Assembly: GCA_016703025.1 (NCBI GenBank)
Contig: JADJCV010000001.1
Span: 62,001 to 126,000, forward strand
DNA: 64,000 nt
Reading direction: 5' to 3'
From: Candidatus Avedoeria danica
Lineage (GTDB): Bacteria > Chloroflexota > Anaerolineae > Epilineales > Epilineaceae
Shown: positions 36,446-46,171 of the stretch, one piece after another
Numbering within the stretch: position 1 is the stretch's first letter
Layout of the letters: each line of letters begins with the position of its first letter
Program-made: the position numbers and the translations under genes
The notes under the pieces: model-generated
What the model was told of the DNA's origin: nothing
Seen by the model: only the letters and a program-made list of their open reading frames with translations
Database searches by the model: none

Positions 36446-37069
36446 CTAGTTCGCCATGCACGCCGCAGCATGCGGCGCGTGGAGCCCGGTCAACGCATCC
36501 CAGAGCGCGACGGACATCTGCGCACACGCCGCTTCGGCCCTTGCCCGGTCCTCGGCCGGCAACGCGTTCAGGCCGGCCGCCAGCAGCGCCGGCTCGTGGT
36601 CGTCGTCCTCGTGCAGCCGGAAGTACGTCTCGCAGCTCGCCGGCAACGCGCTGTAGTGCGTGGCGAGGCCGGCGCGCTTGCTCCGGGCGGTGGCCGGCTG
36701 CTGGGCCTCGAAGGCATACAGCGCCCCGAGGGCGGTCACGCGATCCGTGAAGAGCGCGTCGGCGGTGGCGCAGAGCGCCTGCACGGCGCGGACCTCGGGC
36801 GCGGTGACCGCAGTGCCGAGGCCGTCGGCGAACGTCGTCGCCCAGACCTTGGCGTGGCCGACCTCGATGGCGGCGATGTCGGGCTCCCCGACCGTACGCC
36901 ACCCATCGGCGATCCGGCCGATGAACGAGCCGTACTCGCGGGCGTAGTCGGTCAGGGCGGCGACGGGCAGCGTGCCGTCGCTCCATGCTTGGTAGAACGG
37001 GTGCTGCAGCAGGCTGTGCGCGGCGATATGGGTGTCACAGCGGGCGGCAAGCGTGTCGGGCGTCGTCAC
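36446..37069 (-). CDS. Haem-oxygenase-fold diiron protein (CADD/TenA/PqqC-like)
   Basis: The product has 207 residues from GTG 37069, eight bases after GGAG. LLQHPFYQAWSDGTLPVAAL and LTDYAREYGSFIGRI are typical of the TenA/PqqC/CADD helical superfamily. ALYAFEAQQP followed by KRAGLATHY, and the YFRLHEDDDHEPA stretch, match the CADD branch, where a self-sacrificing enzyme makes para-aminobenzoate using an iron centre. The last ligand cluster is H-E-D-D-D-H, spaced differently from the H-x3-D-x2-H I expect for CADD, so activity is uncertain. Thiaminase II (TenA) is the other reading and would suit the thiamine genes nearby, but TenA's catalytic cysteine context is not apparent. Confidence 0.68.
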   Translation of the reverse strand: MTTPDTLAARCDTHIAAHSLLQHPFYQAWSDGTLPVAALTDYAREYGSFIGRIADGWRTVGEPDIAAIEVGHAKVWATTFADGLGTAVTAPEVRAVQALCATADALFTDRVTALGALYAFEAQQPATARSKRAGLATHYSALPASCETYFRLHEDDDHEPALLAAGLNALPAEDRARAEAACAQMSVALWDALTGLHAPHAAACMAN

Positions 37070-37152
37070 CGGAAGGCTCCTTCGGGGGCACGGTTCGTCG
37101 GGGCTGGCCGCTCATCGTAGGCATCGGCCGGCTGAAGGCAACTCGCAGCGGG

Positions 37153-38463
37153 TCAACCGGGCGCGGCAGAGCGCTCCGCGGTGTGCGCGATGGCCCGCCC
37201 GATGGCACCCACGGCCAAGTCGATCTGCGCCTCGTCCACGATCAGCGGCGGGCAGAGCCGGAGCACGCGCTCGCCCGCACCGATAAGCAGCACACCGTCG
37301 TCGCGGGCGGCGTCGACGATCGGCTTCACCGCCAGATCGAGCTCGACGCCGATCATCAGCCCCGCGCCCCGGATGTCGACGATGTGTGGGCTGTCGAGGG
37401 CGAGCAGGCCGCGCACGAGGTGATCGCTGCGGGCTTGGACGGCGGCCAGGAATGCCGGATCGCTCACCCGGTTCAACACGACCTCGGCCGCGCGGCAGAC
37501 GAGCGGGCCGCCGGCGAACGTGCTGCCGTGCTCGCCGACGCCGACGCAATCTGCCACCGCCTGCGTCATGAGCACGGCGCCGATGGGCAGGCCGCCCGCC
37601 AGCGGCTTGGCCAGGCAGACGATGTCCGGCCGCACGCCGTACATCTCATGCGCGAAGAGATGGCCGGTGCGCCCGAGGCCGCACTGGATCTCGTCGAGGA
37701 CGAGCAGCGCGCCGACGGCATCGCACCGCGTTCGAAGGGCGTGCAGGAACGGCAGCGTCGCCGGCACGTAGCCGCCCTCGCCCTGGATCGGCTCGACGAC
37801 GACGGCCATCGTCGTCTCGTCGATCGCCGCCTCCGCCGCCGCGACGTCGTTGAACGGCGCGAACACGACGCCCGGGAGCAGCGGCGCGAACGGGGCGCGG
37901 TAGGCCGCCTTGTGCGTCAACGAGAGCGCGCCCATCGTCCGGCCGTGGAAGGCGTGGTCGAAGGCGACGGTCCGCCACTTGCGCGGCCAACTCGAAGTCG
38001 CCGCGTCATCGACGAGTTCCGACCACCCGTCCGGGGCCGGCATCTCGCCATGCGTCTTCCGCGCGTACAGGCGCGCGAACTTCAGCGCCGCCTCGACCAC
38101 CTCGGCGCCCGAGTTGCCGAAGTACACCCGGTCGGCGAACGAGCGAGCAACGAGCTGTTCGGCCAGCCGGATGTAAGGCGGGGTGTGGTAGAGGTTGCTC
38201 GTGTGGATGAGCCGCCCGGCCTGGTCGGCGATGGCGTGCGCCAACTCGGCGTCCCCGTGCCCGAGCGCGCTGACCGCGATGCCGGCGTTGAAGTCGAGGT
38301 AGCGCCGGCCGGCATCGTCGTACAGCCACGCGCCCTCGCCGCGTATGAAGACGATCGGCGGGCGGGCGTAGTTCTGGAGGACGGCGGCGCGGTCGGCGTC
38401 GAGGAGGGGGGTGGGGTCCTGGCCGGGGCGGCGCGGGAGATCGACCGGATCGGAAGGGGTCAT
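37153..38463 (-). CDS. argD: Acetylornithine aminotransferase family protein
   Basis: The product has 436 residues. The ATG at 38463 follows GAGGTG; the upstream open frame is not coding. It is a class III PLP aminotransferase: YLDFNAGIAVSALGHG, YFGNSGAEVVEAALKFAR, AFHGRTMGALSLTHK, VEPIQGEGGYVPA, LVLDEIQCGLGRTG and the PLP-lysine CLAKPLAGGLPIGAV. In arginine synthesis ArgD converts N-acetylglutamate semialdehyde to N-acetylornithine. It is longer than the usual 390-400 residues because of an insertion around PAPDGWSELVDDAATSSW. Ornithine or 4-aminobutyrate aminotransferase cannot be fully excluded, but argH lies divergently next door. Confidence 0.86.
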   Translation of the reverse strand: MTPSDPVDLPRRPGQDPTPLLDADRAAVLQNYARPPIVFIRGEGAWLYDDAGRRYLDFNAGIAVSALGHGDAELAHAIADQAGRLIHTSNLYHTPPYIRLAEQLVARSFADRVYFGNSGAEVVEAALKFARLYARKTHGEMPAPDGWSELVDDAATSSWPRKWRTVAFDHAFHGRTMGALSLTHKAAYRAPFAPLLPGVVFAPFNDVAAAEAAIDETTMAVVVEPIQGEGGYVPATLPFLHALRTRCDAVGALLVLDEIQCGLGRTGHLFAHEMYGVRPDIVCLAKPLAGGLPIGAVLMTQAVADCVGVGEHGSTFAGGPLVCRAAEVVLNRVSDPAFLAAVQARSDHLVRGLLALDSPHIVDIRGAGLMIGVELDLAVKPIVDAARDDGVLLIGAGERVLRLCPPLIVDEAQIDLAVGAIGRAIAHTAERSAAPG

Positions 38464-38487
38464 CGGGCACCTCAAGCTGGGCAGCGG

Positions 38488-38516
38488 ATTATCATTCTCG
38501 TGCGACGCGGTTCCAA
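38488..38516 (-). promoter_or_regulatory. Promoter for argD
   Basis: On the minus strand TTGGAA (38516-38511) and GATAAT (38493-38488) are separated by exactly 17 bases. Predicted transcription starts near 38480, giving a short leader before the ATG at 38463. The divergent argH gene starts at 38568, so any regulator bound here could affect both. Confidence 0.6.
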
Positions 38517-38567
38517 GCATTGCCGGGTCATCGCTGCATTCGCTCGCCATACGGAAGGACGACCGCC

Positions 38568-39974
38568 ATGCTCTGGGGAGGCCGATTCGCCGGCTCGCTC
38601 GACCCGGCCGCGCATGCGCTGAACCGCAGCCTGCCGTTCGACAGGCGGCTTTGGGCCGAGGACGTCGCCGGCAGCCGGGCCTGGGCGCGCGCGCTCGCAC
38701 GGGCCGGCGTGCTGGCCGGCGACGAGGCCGCAGCGCTCGACACGGGACTGCAGGCCGTCGCGGACGAGTTCCGGCGCGGCGCGTTCGCCTTCGCCGAGGC
38801 CGACGAGGACATTCACTCCGCGGTCGAGCGGCGGCTGGGCGAGCTCGCCGGTCCGGTCGCCGGCAAGCTCCACACCGGACGGAGCCGGAACGATCAGGTG
38901 GCGACCGACCTGCGCCTGTGGGTCATGACCGCCTGCGACCGCCTCGTCGACGCCACCGGCCAGCTCGCCTCCGCCCTCGTCGAGGCTGCCGCACCGCACA
39001 TGTCGACGACGATGCCCGGGTTCACCCACCTCCAGCCGGCGCAGCCGATCACGTGGGCCCACTGGCTGCTCGCCCACGTCTGGCCGCTGGCCCGCGACCG
39101 CGACCGCCTGCACCACGTCCGCGCCTCGGCTGCCGTTCTGCCGCTCGGCGCCGCTGCGCTGGCCGGCACCGCGTTCGGAATCGACCGCGCCGCGATTGCC
39201 GCCGACCTCGGCTTCCGCGCCGTCGCGCCGAACAGCCTCGACGCCGTCGCCGACCGCGACTTCGCGGCCGAGTTCCTGTTCGCCGCGGCCCTCGCCGGCG
39301 TCCACCTCAGCCGGCTGGCCGAGCCGCTCATCCTGTTCGCCACGCCGGCCTTCGGCTTCATCGCCCTCGACGACCGCTTTTCGACCGGTTCGAGCCTGAT
39401 GCCCCAGAAGAAGAACCCGGACCCGCTCGAGCTCGCGCGCGGCAAGGCCGGCCGCCTGATCGGCCACGTCACCGCGCTGCTCGCGACGCTGAAGGGGCTG
39501 CCGTCGGCCTACGACAAGGACCTGCAGGAGGACAAGGAGCCCGTGTTCGACGCCTTCGACACGTTGGCCGCCCTGCTGCCGGTGCTCGCCGGCCTCGTCG
39601 CCACGCTGCGCGTCGACCCGGTGCGGATGGCGGCCCAGCTCGACCCGGCGATGCTCGCGACCGACCTCGCCGACCATCTCGTCCGCCGCGGCATCCCGTT
39701 CCGCACGGCCCACGCGTTGGCGGGCCGCGCGGTCCGGTTGGCCGAGGAGCGCGGTATTGCGCTCACGTCGCTCCCCGCCGCCGACCTCGTCGCCCTCGAC
39801 GCGGCGTTCGAACCGGGCGACGTCGCGGCCCTCGACTGGCAGGCCGCGCTCGATGCGCGATCGGTGGAGGGCGGGACGGCGCCGGCGGCGGTGGCGCGGC
39901 AGTTGGCGGCGGCGCGGGCGGCTGTGGCGGCGTGGGGCGATAGGGACGGTGGCTCATCGATCGGACGTCGGTAG
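38568..39974 (+). CDS. argH: Argininosuccinate lyase
   Basis: The product has 468 residues. The ATG at 38568 gives MLWGGRFAGSLDPAAHAL, the standard family N-terminus; GGAAGGA lies upstream. ArgH splits argininosuccinate into arginine and fumarate. Motifs include EDIHSAVERRLGELAG, KLHTGRSRNDQVATDLRLW, TTMPGFTHLQPAQPITWAHW and the fumarase-family signature GSSLMPQKKNPDPLELARGK. The last residues run into a palindromic repeat just past the stop. It is divergent from argD and convergent with argJ. Confidence 0.96.
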   Translation: MLWGGRFAGSLDPAAHALNRSLPFDRRLWAEDVAGSRAWARALARAGVLAGDEAAALDTGLQAVADEFRRGAFAFAEADEDIHSAVERRLGELAGPVAGKLHTGRSRNDQVATDLRLWVMTACDRLVDATGQLASALVEAAAPHMSTTMPGFTHLQPAQPITWAHWLLAHVWPLARDRDRLHHVRASAAVLPLGAAALAGTAFGIDRAAIAADLGFRAVAPNSLDAVADRDFAAEFLFAAALAGVHLSRLAEPLILFATPAFGFIALDDRFSTGSSLMPQKKNPDPLELARGKAGRLIGHVTALLATLKGLPSAYDKDLQEDKEPVFDAFDTLAALLPVLAGLVATLRVDPVRMAAQLDPAMLATDLADHLVRRGIPFRTAHALAGRAVRLAEERGIALTSLPAADLVALDAAFEPGDVAALDWQAALDARSVEGGTAPAAVARQLAAARAAVAAWGDRDGGSSIGRR

Positions 39975-40063
39975 GGGCACGGCATGCCGTGCCCTGTCTG
40001 GCGAACACCGCGATCCAACGACATCGTGCGTCCGACGATGGACACGGCATGCCGTGCCCCTAC
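39971..40063. repeat. Long inverted repeat with 21-bp perfect arms between argH and argJ
   Basis: The 21 bases at 39971-39991 are the exact reverse complement of 40043-40063. The left arm lies within a palindrome, GGGCACGGCATGCCGTGCCC at 39975-39994, and the right arm carries the same CACGGCATGCCGTG core at 40043-40056, so each arm can also fold on itself. It fills the gap between two convergent genes and ends in GCCCCTAC. A bidirectional transcription barrier or REP-like element is likely. Confidence 0.75.
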
Positions 40064-40112
40064 ACGCGCCTTGTTGCGGGCGGCGCGGTCCAATCGCTGC
40101 GGGCGGGCGCGC

Positions 40113-41438
40113 TCACGTCCGGTAATCCGCGTTGATCCGCACGTACTCCTCCGTCAGATCCCCCGTCCACACCGTCGCCGCCCCGTCGCCCAGCCCGAGG
40201 TCGAGGCGAACGCGGAACGCATCATCGGCCAGGATCGCGGCGGCCGCGGCCTCGTCGAAGCCCGTCGGCAGGCCGTTCGCCAAGAGGCGCACGGGCGCGG
40301 CGGCACCCTCGACGTCGTGTTCTCCCGGGGCGAACGTCAGGGTTACGCGCGCCGGATCGACGGCGGCACCGGACCGGCCAGCGGCCGCGACGATCCGACC
40401 CCAGTTCGGATCGCCGCCGGCAAACGCGGTCTTCACCAGCGGCGACGTCGCGATCGCGTTCGCCACCCGTCGCGCGTCGGCATCATCGGCTGCCCCGGCG
40501 ACGACGATGACGGCGAGCTTCCGCACGCCCTCGCCGTCCCGAACGATCTGGCGCGCCAAGTCCTGGCAGAGGTCGACGAGCGCGGCACGCCACGTCGCGA
40601 CGTCGTCGGCGTCGGCGTCGTCGACCGCGGCGACCGCTACGCCCGATGCGCCGTTGGCGAGCAGGATCACGCTGTCGTTCGTGCTCGTGTCGCCGTCGAT
40701 CGAGATCCGGTTGAACGAGACGTCGACGGCCGTGGCCAGGTCGGCAGCCAACGCGATCGGCGTCCGGTCGAGGTCGGTCGTCACGACGGCCAGCATCGTC
40801 GCCATGTCGGGATGGATCATCCCGGCGCCCTTGGCCATGCCGCCGACGAGGATGTCGCCCCCCGACAGGCGGACCCGCCGCGCCGCGGTCTTGGGCCGCG
40901 TGTCCGTCGTCATGATCGCCCTTGCCGCCGCCGGCCCACCGTTCGCCGACAGCGCGTTACTCGCCAGCGCGATGCCGCGCTCGACCTTGGCGACGTCGAG
41001 CGGCACGCCGATGATGCCGGTCGAGAGGACGAGCACGTGCTCGGCCGGGCAGGCGAGGGCCGACGCGGCCGCCCGCTGCATCGCCGCCGCCGCGGCGTCG
41101 CCCGCCGGCCCGGTGACGGCGTTCGCATTGCCGCTGTTGGCGATGACGGCGCGCGCTCGGCCGCCGCTGGCACGCAGCGTCGCACGGTCCAGGCGGACGG
41201 GCGCGGCGGCGAAGGCGTTTTGGGTGAACACCCCGGCGGCGCTGGATTCGAGGTCGCTGACGACGAGGGCGATGTCCGGCGCGCCGGAGGCCTTCAGGCC
41301 GCCCGTGGCGGCGGCGGCGCGGAAGCCGCGGGGCGTCGTCACGTCGCCGTCGAGAGGTGCGATGGCGTCGACGGCCGATTCGGGGCGTGCGTCGAAAGCT
41401 GCGACGGGGCGAACGTCGGCGGGGTTCGGTGCAGCCAT
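40113..41438 (-). CDS. argJ: Bifunctional ornithine acetyltransferase/N-acetylglutamate synthase
   Basis: The product has 441 residues; the ATG at 41438 lies five bases after the argG stop. ArgJ transfers acetyl from N-acetylornithine to glutamate and often also uses acetyl-CoA. It self-cleaves before a threonine; the site KGAGMIHPDMATMLAVVTTD is intact. Other motifs are GFRAAAATGGLKASG, FTQNAFAAAPV, VIANSGNANAVTG, STGIIGVPLD and GDPNWGRIVAAAGRSG. It is the last gene of the minus-strand arg operon (argC-argB-GNAT/argG-argJ). The presence of both ArgJ and an ArgA-like GNAT in one operon suggests the GNAT primes the acetyl cycle. Confidence 0.95.
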   Translation of the reverse strand: MAAPNPADVRPVAAFDARPESAVDAIAPLDGDVTTPRGFRAAAATGGLKASGAPDIALVVSDLESSAAGVFTQNAFAAAPVRLDRATLRASGGRARAVIANSGNANAVTGPAGDAAAAAMQRAAASALACPAEHVLVLSTGIIGVPLDVAKVERGIALASNALSANGGPAAARAIMTTDTRPKTAARRVRLSGGDILVGGMAKGAGMIHPDMATMLAVVTTDLDRTPIALAADLATAVDVSFNRISIDGDTSTNDSVILLANGASGVAVAAVDDADADDVATWRAALVDLCQDLARQIVRDGEGVRKLAVIVVAGAADDADARRVANAIATSPLVKTAFAGGDPNWGRIVAAAGRSGAAVDPARVTLTFAPGEHDVEGAAAPVRLLANGLPTGFDEAAAAAILADDAFRVRLDLGLGDGAATVWTGDLTEEYVRINADYRT

Positions 41439-41443
41439 GGCGA

Positions 41444-43239
<1,796 letters not shown>

Positions 43240-43243
<4 letters not shown>

Positions 43244-44019
43244 GTCGGCTCCGTCGCTACGATCGCGGTGCCTTGGCCGTTCGCCAATCCCGCGAGGTCG
43301 CCGATCCACGCTTCGCCGACGCCGGCAGCCAGCGACGCGAGCGCTGCATTGACTTTGGGCACCATGCCGCCATGGATCCCGCCGCGGGCGATGGCCGCCT
43401 CGATCGCGGCCGCGTCGAGCCGCGCGGCGACGGCGTCGTCCAGCCGGACGCCGGGCACGTTGGACACCAGCGCCAGCCGCGCGGCGCGGAGGGCGCCGGC
43501 GATCGCGGCGGCGGCGGAGTCGGCGTTGACGTTCCAGCTGGAGTCGTCCGGGCCGAGCGAGATCGGCGAGACGATCGGCACGACGCCATCGGCCAGCAGG
43601 CCGAGGAGGATGTCGACGCGGACGCGGTCGACCGTGCCGACTCGGCCGAGGTCGGCCGTGGGGTGCTCGAGTGGGCGGCAGCGCAGCAGGCCGCGGTCGA
43701 CACCGCTCAATCCGAGGGCATCCAGACCGGCGGCGAGGAAGGCGGCGACGAGGCGCTTGTTCGTCAGGCCGGAGAGGACCATCTCCGCCACGTCGAGGCC
43801 GGCATCGTCCGTGACGCGCAGCCCGTCGACGACGCGCACCGCGAGGCCGAGCTTGGACTGGAGTTCGGCGATCGCCCGCCCGCCGCCGTGCACGACGACG
43901 ACGGCGCGTCCGGCGGCGCGGAGCGCGGCCACGGCCTCCGCCAGGCCGGCGACGAACGTCGGGTCGTCGAGGTCGTGCCCGCCGACCTTCACGACGTCGA
44001 TCGGGGCGACAGCGCTCAC
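43240..44019 (-). CDS. argB: Acetylglutamate kinase
   Basis: The product has 259 residues from GTG 44019, overlapping the argC stop (GTGA), and its own stop overlaps the GNAT start (ATGA). ArgB phosphorylates N-acetylglutamate. It shows VVKVGGHDLDD at the start, VVVVHGGGRAI, LRVTDDAGLDVAEMVLSG, NVNADSAAAAIAGAL, ALVSNVPGV and GGIHGGMVPKVNAA. The length is that of short, arginine-insensitive forms lacking the N-terminal regulatory helix. Some related enzymes act on LysW-bound substrates, but no lysW is present and argC next door is of standard type. Confidence 0.93.
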
Positions 44020-45071
44020 CCGAGCAGCCCCGTGGTCTCGGGCAGCCCAAAGACCGCGTTCATGTTCTGCACCGCCTGCCCCGCCGCGCCCTTCACCAGG
44101 TTATCGATCGCGCTCGTGACGATCAGCATCGCCCCGCGGTCGGGCGGCTGACAGGTCTCCAGGCTGATCGCGCAGCGGTTCGTTCGTACGACGTGGGCCA
44201 GCTGCACCTGGTCGCCCGCCGGCAGCACGGCGACAAACGGCTCGGCGGCGTAGGCGTCGGTCAGCGCGGCGCGGGCGGCGGCGAGGTCGAAGCCGGTTGC
44301 CAGCGGCACGTACAGCGTGGACAGGATGCCGCGCGGGACGGGCAGGAGGTGCGGGGTGAAGACGATCGGGGGCGCCGGGGCGCCCGACGGCGCCGTCAGG
44401 CGCGCCAGATGCGACTCGATCTCGGGCAGATGGCGATGGCTGCGGCCCACCTTGTAGGCCGAGAAGTTGTCGGCCACCTCGACGAAGCTCGTGTGGAGGA
44501 GGGGGACGCGGCCGGCGCCGGAGATGCCGGACTTGCTGTCGGCGACGATGACCGCGCCCGACGCGACGGCGCCCGCCCGGACGAGCGGGACGAGCGGCAG
44601 GAGGATGCTCGTCGGATAGCACCCGGGGTTGGCGACGAGCCGGGCATCCGGGAGCGCGCCGCGGGCATGCTCGGTGAGGCCGTACACCGCGCTGCCGAGG
44701 TGCGCCGGCGACGGGTGGGCGCGGTCGTACCACGCCGCGTAGAGATCGGCGTCCGGCAGCCGGAAGTCGGCGCTCAGATCGATCACGCGCACCCCGGCGT
44801 CCAGCAGGCGCAGCGCCGTCTCCGCGGCGGCGCCGTGCGGCAGGCACAGGAACGCGACGTCGAGGCCGTCCGCTATCCCGGCATCGGCCACCACGGCATC
44901 GGCGGCGACGAGCGGCACGTCGGGTGCGCCGGGGATCACGTCGGCCAGCGTTCGGCCGGCGCTGGAGGTCGACACCGCAAAGCGCAGCTGAACGCCCGGG
45001 TGGCGGGCGAGCAGGCCGATCAGCTCGGCGCCGGTGTAGCCGGTGGCGCCGTGGACCGCGGCACGGATCAC
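44016..45071 (-). CDS. argC: N-acetyl-gamma-glutamyl-phosphate reductase
   Basis: The product has 351 residues from GTG 45071, six bases after TAGGAG. ArgC reduces N-acetylglutamyl phosphate to the semialdehyde with NADPH. AVHGATGYTGAELIGLLARH is the Rossmann opening, VIDLSADFRL follows, and the catalytic cysteine lies in VANPGCYPTSILLPL. DSKSGISGAGR and TPHLLPVPRGILST (catalytic His) complete the site. It is the first gene of the minus-strand arg operon. The ribosome binding site directly abuts the right edge of a hairpin-forming repeat (45083-45161), so translation could be controlled there. Confidence 0.95.
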   Translation of the reverse strand: MIRAAVHGATGYTGAELIGLLARHPGVQLRFAVSTSSAGRTLADVIPGAPDVPLVAADAVVADAGIADGLDVAFLCLPHGAAAETALRLLDAGVRVIDLSADFRLPDADLYAAWYDRAHPSPAHLGSAVYGLTEHARGALPDARLVANPGCYPTSILLPLVPLVRAGAVASGAVIVADSKSGISGAGRVPLLHTSFVEVADNFSAYKVGRSHRHLPEIESHLARLTAPSGAPAPPIVFTPHLLPVPRGILSTLYVPLATGFDLAAARAALTDAYAAEPFVAVLPAGDQVQLAHVVRTNRCAISLETCQPPDRGAMLIVTSAIDNLVKGAAGQAVQNMNAVFGLPETTGLLG

Positions 45072-45082
45072 GCGTTGCTCCT

Positions 45083-45161
45083 AGTACTCTGTCACTGGAC
45101 ACGCTTCGGGTGTCCAGTGACAGACGTGCAATACCCGTAGACTCTGCAGTGACAGAGTACT
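45083..45161 (-). promoter_or_regulatory. Alternative hairpin element in the argC leader
   Basis: AGTACTCTGTCACTG (45083-45097) is the exact inverted copy of 45147-45161. The same left segment also pairs with a nearer copy: CTGTCACTGGACAC (45089-45102) with GTGTCCAGTGACAG (45110-45123). The two hairpins are mutually exclusive. The element fills most of the gap between the E1-beta stop and argC, and its argC-proximal edge touches the TAGGAG ribosome binding site. It could be an attenuator, a terminator, or a small mobile repeat. Confidence 0.6.
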
Positions 45162-45193
45162 GGAAGGCCATGGCCGATCGCGCCGGCGCGTGC

Positions 45194-46171
45194 TCACCAG
45201 GCCACGAGCGCGCGCAGCGCGGCGGCGATCGCGTGCTCATCGGGCAGGTACGCCGCTTCGAGCGTCGGGTGGGCCGGAATCGGCGTGTCGAGGCCGGCCA
45301 GCCGCCGGACGGGCGCGTCGAGGTCCGTGAAGGCCGCCTCGGCGATCTCGGCCGCGATCTCGGCGCCGAAGCCGGCCGTGCGATGGGCCTCGTACACGAC
45401 GAGTGCGCGGCCCGTCTTGGCCACCGAGGCCAGCACGGTGTCGCGGTCCCACGGCACGATCGTTCGCAGGTCGACGACCTCGACGTCGATGTCGTCGGCA
45501 GCGACGAGCGCGGCCGCCTCGAGCGCCTTGTGCGCCATCGTTCCGTACGCGACGACGGTGGCGTCGCGGCCGGGCCGGGCGATGGCGGCCTGGCCGAGTG
45601 GGACGGTGTAATCGCCCTCCGGGACCGGGCCCTTGAGGCGGCGGTAGAGGTACTTCTGCTCCAGGAAGAGGACCGGGTTCGGGTCGCGGATCGCGGCGAG
45701 GAGCAGGCCCTTGGCGTCGGCGGGTGTGTGCGGCATGACGACCTTCAGCCCCGGCACCTGGGCGAACCACGCCTCCATGCTCTGCGAGTGGAACGGCCCG
45801 GCCCCGGCCCATGTGGCGCCGGCCGGCATCCGGACGACGAGCGGCACGGGCTGGCCCCAGCGGTAGTGGATCGTCGAGGCCATGTTCACGAGCGGGTCGA
45901 AAGCGCAGGCGATGAAGTCCGCGAACTGGATCTCCGCGATCGGGCGCATTCCCATGATCGCTGCGCCCGTCGCCGCCCCGATGATCGCGTTCTCGCTGAT
46001 CGGCGTGTCGATGACGCGGTCGGCGCCGAACGTGTCGACGAAGCCGTCCGTCACCTTGTAGACCCCGCCGTAGTCGGCGATGTCCTCGCCGAGCAGGAAG
46101 ACGCGCGGATCGCGCGTCATCTCGTCGTGCAGCGCCTCGCGGATTGCCTCGAGGTAGGTGAGCTCACGCAT
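45194..46171 (-). CDS. 2-oxoacid (pyruvate/acetoin-type) dehydrogenase E1 component, beta subunit
   Basis: The product has 325 residues. The ATG at 46171 gives MRELTYLEAIREALHDEM, the usual start; it overlaps the alpha-subunit stop by eight bases. Together with the alpha subunit it forms the thiamine-diphosphate-dependent E1 that decarboxylates a 2-oxoacid and passes the acyl group to lipoyl-E2. Motifs: FLLGEDIADYGGVYKVTDG, DTPISENAIIGAATGAA, RMPAGATWAGAGPFHSQS, YGTMAHKALEAA, EVVDLRTIVPWD. Family members act on pyruvate, acetoin or branched-chain oxoacids; sequence alone does not decide. No E2 or E3 gene is visible here. Confidence 0.92.
   Translation of the reverse strand: MRELTYLEAIREALHDEMTRDPRVFLLGEDIADYGGVYKVTDGFVDTFGADRVIDTPISENAIIGAATGAAIMGMRPIAEIQFADFIACAFDPLVNMASTIHYRWGQPVPLVVRMPAGATWAGAGPFHSQSMEAWFAQVPGLKVVMPHTPADAKGLLLAAIRDPNPVLFLEQKYLYRRLKGPVPEGDYTVPLGQAAIARPGRDATVVAYGTMAHKALEAAALVAADDIDVEVVDLRTIVPWDRDTVLASVAKTGRALVVYEAHRTAGFGAEIAAEIAEAAFTDLDAPVRRLAGLDTPIPAHPTLEAAYLPDEHAIAAALRALVAW

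Noticed and set aside
45083..45161. Classical ARG box for ArgR upstream of argC
   Set aside because: The palindromes do not match the AT-rich ARG-box consensus, so they are listed as hairpins instead.
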